From: Candidatus Gastranaerophilales bacterium
GTDB taxonomy: Bacteria; Cyanobacteriota; Vampirovibrionia; Gastranaerophilales; Gastranaerophilaceae
DNA: 64,000 nucleotides
Assembly: GCA_947625495.1 (NCBI GenBank)
Contig: CANQOQ010000004.1
Span: 36,425 to 100,424, forward strand
Reading direction: 5' to 3'
The translations under genes and the position numbers were made by a program. A model generated the notes under the pieces. It saw nothing but the letters and a program-made list of their open reading frames with translations. It was not told the DNA's origin and did not search any database. Shown in pieces: positions 62,319 through 64,000 of this stretch (positions within the stretch are counted from its first letter, which is position 1; every line of letters starts with the position of its first letter).

Positions 62319-63116
62319 ATGAAAAAAGAAGAAATAGCAACTCCTTTAGTTATAATAATATTACTGATTTTATTTATTGTATTTTGTAATCCGATTGCAA
62401 TGGTAGGGGTTGGCGAAAGAGGAGTTAAAGTAACACTTGGTGTAGTAGCTGAGCAAAGCTACCCTGAAGGAATTCACTTAGTTACACCTTTTATATCCAA
62501 AATAGTATCAATGGACGTTAAAACTCAAAAAAGAGATATAACGACATCCGTTTATACAAAGGATATTCAGCAAGCCAAAATTTCGTATGTCATTAACTAC
62601 AATTTACAGCCGGAAAATGCATATAAAATGTACAGACAAGTCGGCTGGAGCTACGAAGATAAAATATTAATGCCTGTAGTTGAAGGAACTATAAAAGATG
62701 TTATAGGTAAATGGAATGCTCAAGACCTCGTTGCTAACAGAGAAATAGCAACCAAGGAGATTTTAACAAAACTTCAAAATCACTTAATTGATAACTTTAT
62801 AAATGTTACTGATTTTCAAATTACCGCAATTAATTATTCCGATGTATTTGAAAGAGCAATTGAAAGCAAAGTTACAGCAGAACAAGAGGCTTTAAAAGCA
62901 AAAAATAAAACTGTACAAATTCAGGAAGAAGCAAAGCAAAAATTAATATCTGCGGAGGCGGAAGCTAAATCCATGGCAATCAGGGCAAATGCTCTTACTC
63001 AAAATAAAGCTTTGGTTGAATATGAAGCAGTTCAAAAATGGGACGGTAAATTGCCTCAATATATGCTTGGCAATTCAATACCGTTTATTAACCTTTCCAC
63101 ATCAGGAAAAAAATAA
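62319..63116 (+). CDS. Prohibitin/SPFH (Band 7) family protein
   Basis: 265 residues. N-terminal membrane anchor (PLVIIILLILFIVFCNPI), then the SPFH domain (VGVGERGVKVTLGVV; EGIHLVTPFISKIVSMDVKTQ) and a helical segment rich in Ala/Glu/Lys (VTAEQEALKAKNKTVQIQEE). The C-terminus reads AVQKWDGKLPQYMLGNSIPF, typical of prohibitin-like proteins. These form membrane rings and organise microdomains or modulate FtsH. A GAGAGG ribosome-binding site precedes the ATG. Confidence 0.92.
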   Translation: MKKEEIATPLVIIILLILFIVFCNPIAMVGVGERGVKVTLGVVAEQSYPEGIHLVTPFISKIVSMDVKTQKRDITTSVYTKDIQQAKISYVINYNLQPENAYKMYRQVGWSYEDKILMPVVEGTIKDVIGKWNAQDLVANREIATKEILTKLQNHLIDNFINVTDFQITAINYSDVFERAIESKVTAEQEALKAKNKTVQIQEEAKQKLISAEAEAKSMAIRANALTQNKALVEYEAVQKWDGKLPQYMLGNSIPFINLSTSGKK

Positions 63117-63124
63117 AATATTTT

Positions 63125-63153
63125 AAAAGCTGATTTTAAAAATCAGCTTTTTT
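63125..63153 (+). terminator. Rho-independent terminator
   Basis: AAAAGCTGATTTT pairs with AAATCAGCTTTT, followed by T-rich sequence, just after the SPFH gene. Confidence 0.85.
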
Positions 63154-63189
63154 ATTGTAAAATTTTCTTGGAAAATAAAGGAATAAAAA

Positions 63190-64000
63190 GTGTTGAATAT
63201 AGCAAAAATATATGATGCAGCTAAAGTTTTAAGCAAAGTTGCAAGAAAAACCGATTTAATTTTATCAAAAACTTTATCAGAAAATAATGAAATATACTTA
63301 AAATCCGAGAATCTGCAGCTCACGGGTTCATTTAAGCTTAGAGGCGCATATTATAAAATATCTAAATTGACCGATGAACAAAAAGAAAAAGGCATTATAG
63401 CATGTTCAGCGGGAAACCACGCACAAGGTGTAGCCCTTGCTGCTCAGAGGAACGGAATAAAAGCAACCATTTTCATTCCCGCAACTGCGCCTATTTCAAA
63501 AGTTGAAGCAACAAGGAAATACGGAGCCGACATTAAGCTGATTGACGGAGTATATGACGATGCTTATAATGCGGCATGCGAATTTCAAAAAGAAACAAAC
63601 GGTGAATTTATTCACCCCTTTGACGATGAAGATGTTATAGCCGGTCAAGGTACAATCGGACTTGAATTACTTGAGCAAATGCCGGATTTAGAAGCCGTTA
63701 TTGTTCCCATTGGCGGCGGCGGATTAATTTCGGGCGTTGCTTATGCCGTTAAACAATTAAAGCCTTCCTGCAAAGTGTACGGTGTTCAGGCTCAAGGCGC
63801 AGGAAGTATGTATCAATCATATATAAACAAAAAAATTCTCGAACTCCCCGTAGTTCATACATTTGCGGATGGTACGGCAGTTAAACGCCCCGGGAATATT
63901 ACTTTTGAAATGTGCAGAGAATATGTTGACGATATAGTTACCGTTACTGATGATGAAGTTGCTTCTGCTATTTTAGCCTTAATGGAAAGACAAAAACTTG
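63190..64000 (+). CDS. ilvA: Threonine ammonia-lyase, N-terminal part (runs off the window)
   Basis: PLP enzyme converting threonine to 2-oxobutyrate. 270 codons are present with the 3' end missing. PLP lysine in GSFKLRGAYYKI near residue 50, SAGNHAQGVALAA near 80, the phosphate-binding glycine loop IGGGGLISGVAYA near 178, and FADGTAVKRPG. GTG 63190 is chosen because AAAGGA lies 7 bases upstream; the TTG next to it is possible. Whether a C-terminal ACT domain follows cannot be seen. Confidence 0.93.
   Translation, partial: MLNIAKIYDAAKVLSKVARKTDLILSKTLSENNEIYLKSENLQLTGSFKLRGAYYKISKLTDEQKEKGIIACSAGNHAQGVALAAQRNGIKATIFIPATAPISKVEATRKYGADIKLIDGVYDDAYNAACEFQKETNGEFIHPFDDEDVIAGQGTIGLELLEQMPDLEAVIVPIGGGGLISGVAYAVKQLKPSCKVYGVQAQGAGSMYQSYINKKILELPVVHTFADGTAVKRPGNITFEMCREYVDDIVTVTDDEVASAILALMERQKL

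Overview
The window is an AT-rich bacterial chromosome segment (roughly one third G+C by eye) from a diderm. It encodes an Omp85/BamA-type outer-membrane assembly protein with POTRA repeats, an LptF/G permease, a TolC-like channel, a GT9 heptosyltransferase-like enzyme and a secreted cell-wall amidase. Several families (N-terminal MKI...FKG proteins, paired 'MGYALFA' coiled-coil proteins, a LExxVF-repeat protein, a cyanobacteria-like SerA plus class-V aminotransferase pair) suggest a non-photosynthetic relative of Cyanobacteria, such as gut Gastranaerophilales (Vampirovibrionia/Melainabacteria). That assignment is inference from gene content and is not backed by a search.

Layout. 0-12.4 kb: the 5' end of gdhA, amidase, fixCX electron-transfer pair, recJ, a radical SAM protein, a small membrane protein, a MIP channel, leuS and a GT9 enzyme. 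12.4-20 kb: tRNA-Arg(CCG), three lineage-type proteins, rnpB, and a translationally coupled cassette of two GT-C-like membrane proteins, a zinc-ribbon protein and a matrixin protease. 20-33.4 kb: alr, a TolC-like protein, CcdA/thioredoxin, a second radical SAM gene, a BamA-like gene with tsaE and tsaB, HU, a secreted GH13 enzyme, pheS and hisF. 33.4-49.4 kb: a HEAT-repeat protein, queC, DUF366, a SPOR protein, LptF/G, a sugar-binding protein, ferritin and flavin reductase, serA with its aminotransferase, an operon of phosphohexomutase, SppA, a Yip1-like protein and a LExxVF-repeat protein, and an isolated sugar-ABC permease.

49.4-62 kb is accessory. It holds 103-bp tandem repeats with inverted ends, pth, an XRE regulator, and tRNA-Arg(TCT) whose 3' end is duplicated 195 bp downstream across an inverted-repeat-bounded element. 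Next to it is the C-terminal relic of a large serine recombinase. Small unknown genes, a stray YidD-like gene, and a decayed minus-strand group follow (tyrosine-recombinase relic, a broken secreted protein, a gene with two in-frame stops, an intact PDZ protein). Then come a HEPN-motif protein and a Fic protein in convergent overlap. The fic gene is preceded by five TGGATA-type repeats at exactly 10-bp spacing. A 578-residue protein with a coiled coil and four helix-turn-helix-like modules closes the region. Housekeeping genes return with a prohibitin-like SPFH protein and the 5' part of ilvA.

The best candidates for something undescribed are the HEPN/Fic locus with its phased repeat array, the four-module HTH protein, the recurrent MKI...FKG N-terminal motif, and the inverted-repeat-bounded repeat family found at 49.7 and 53.0 kb.
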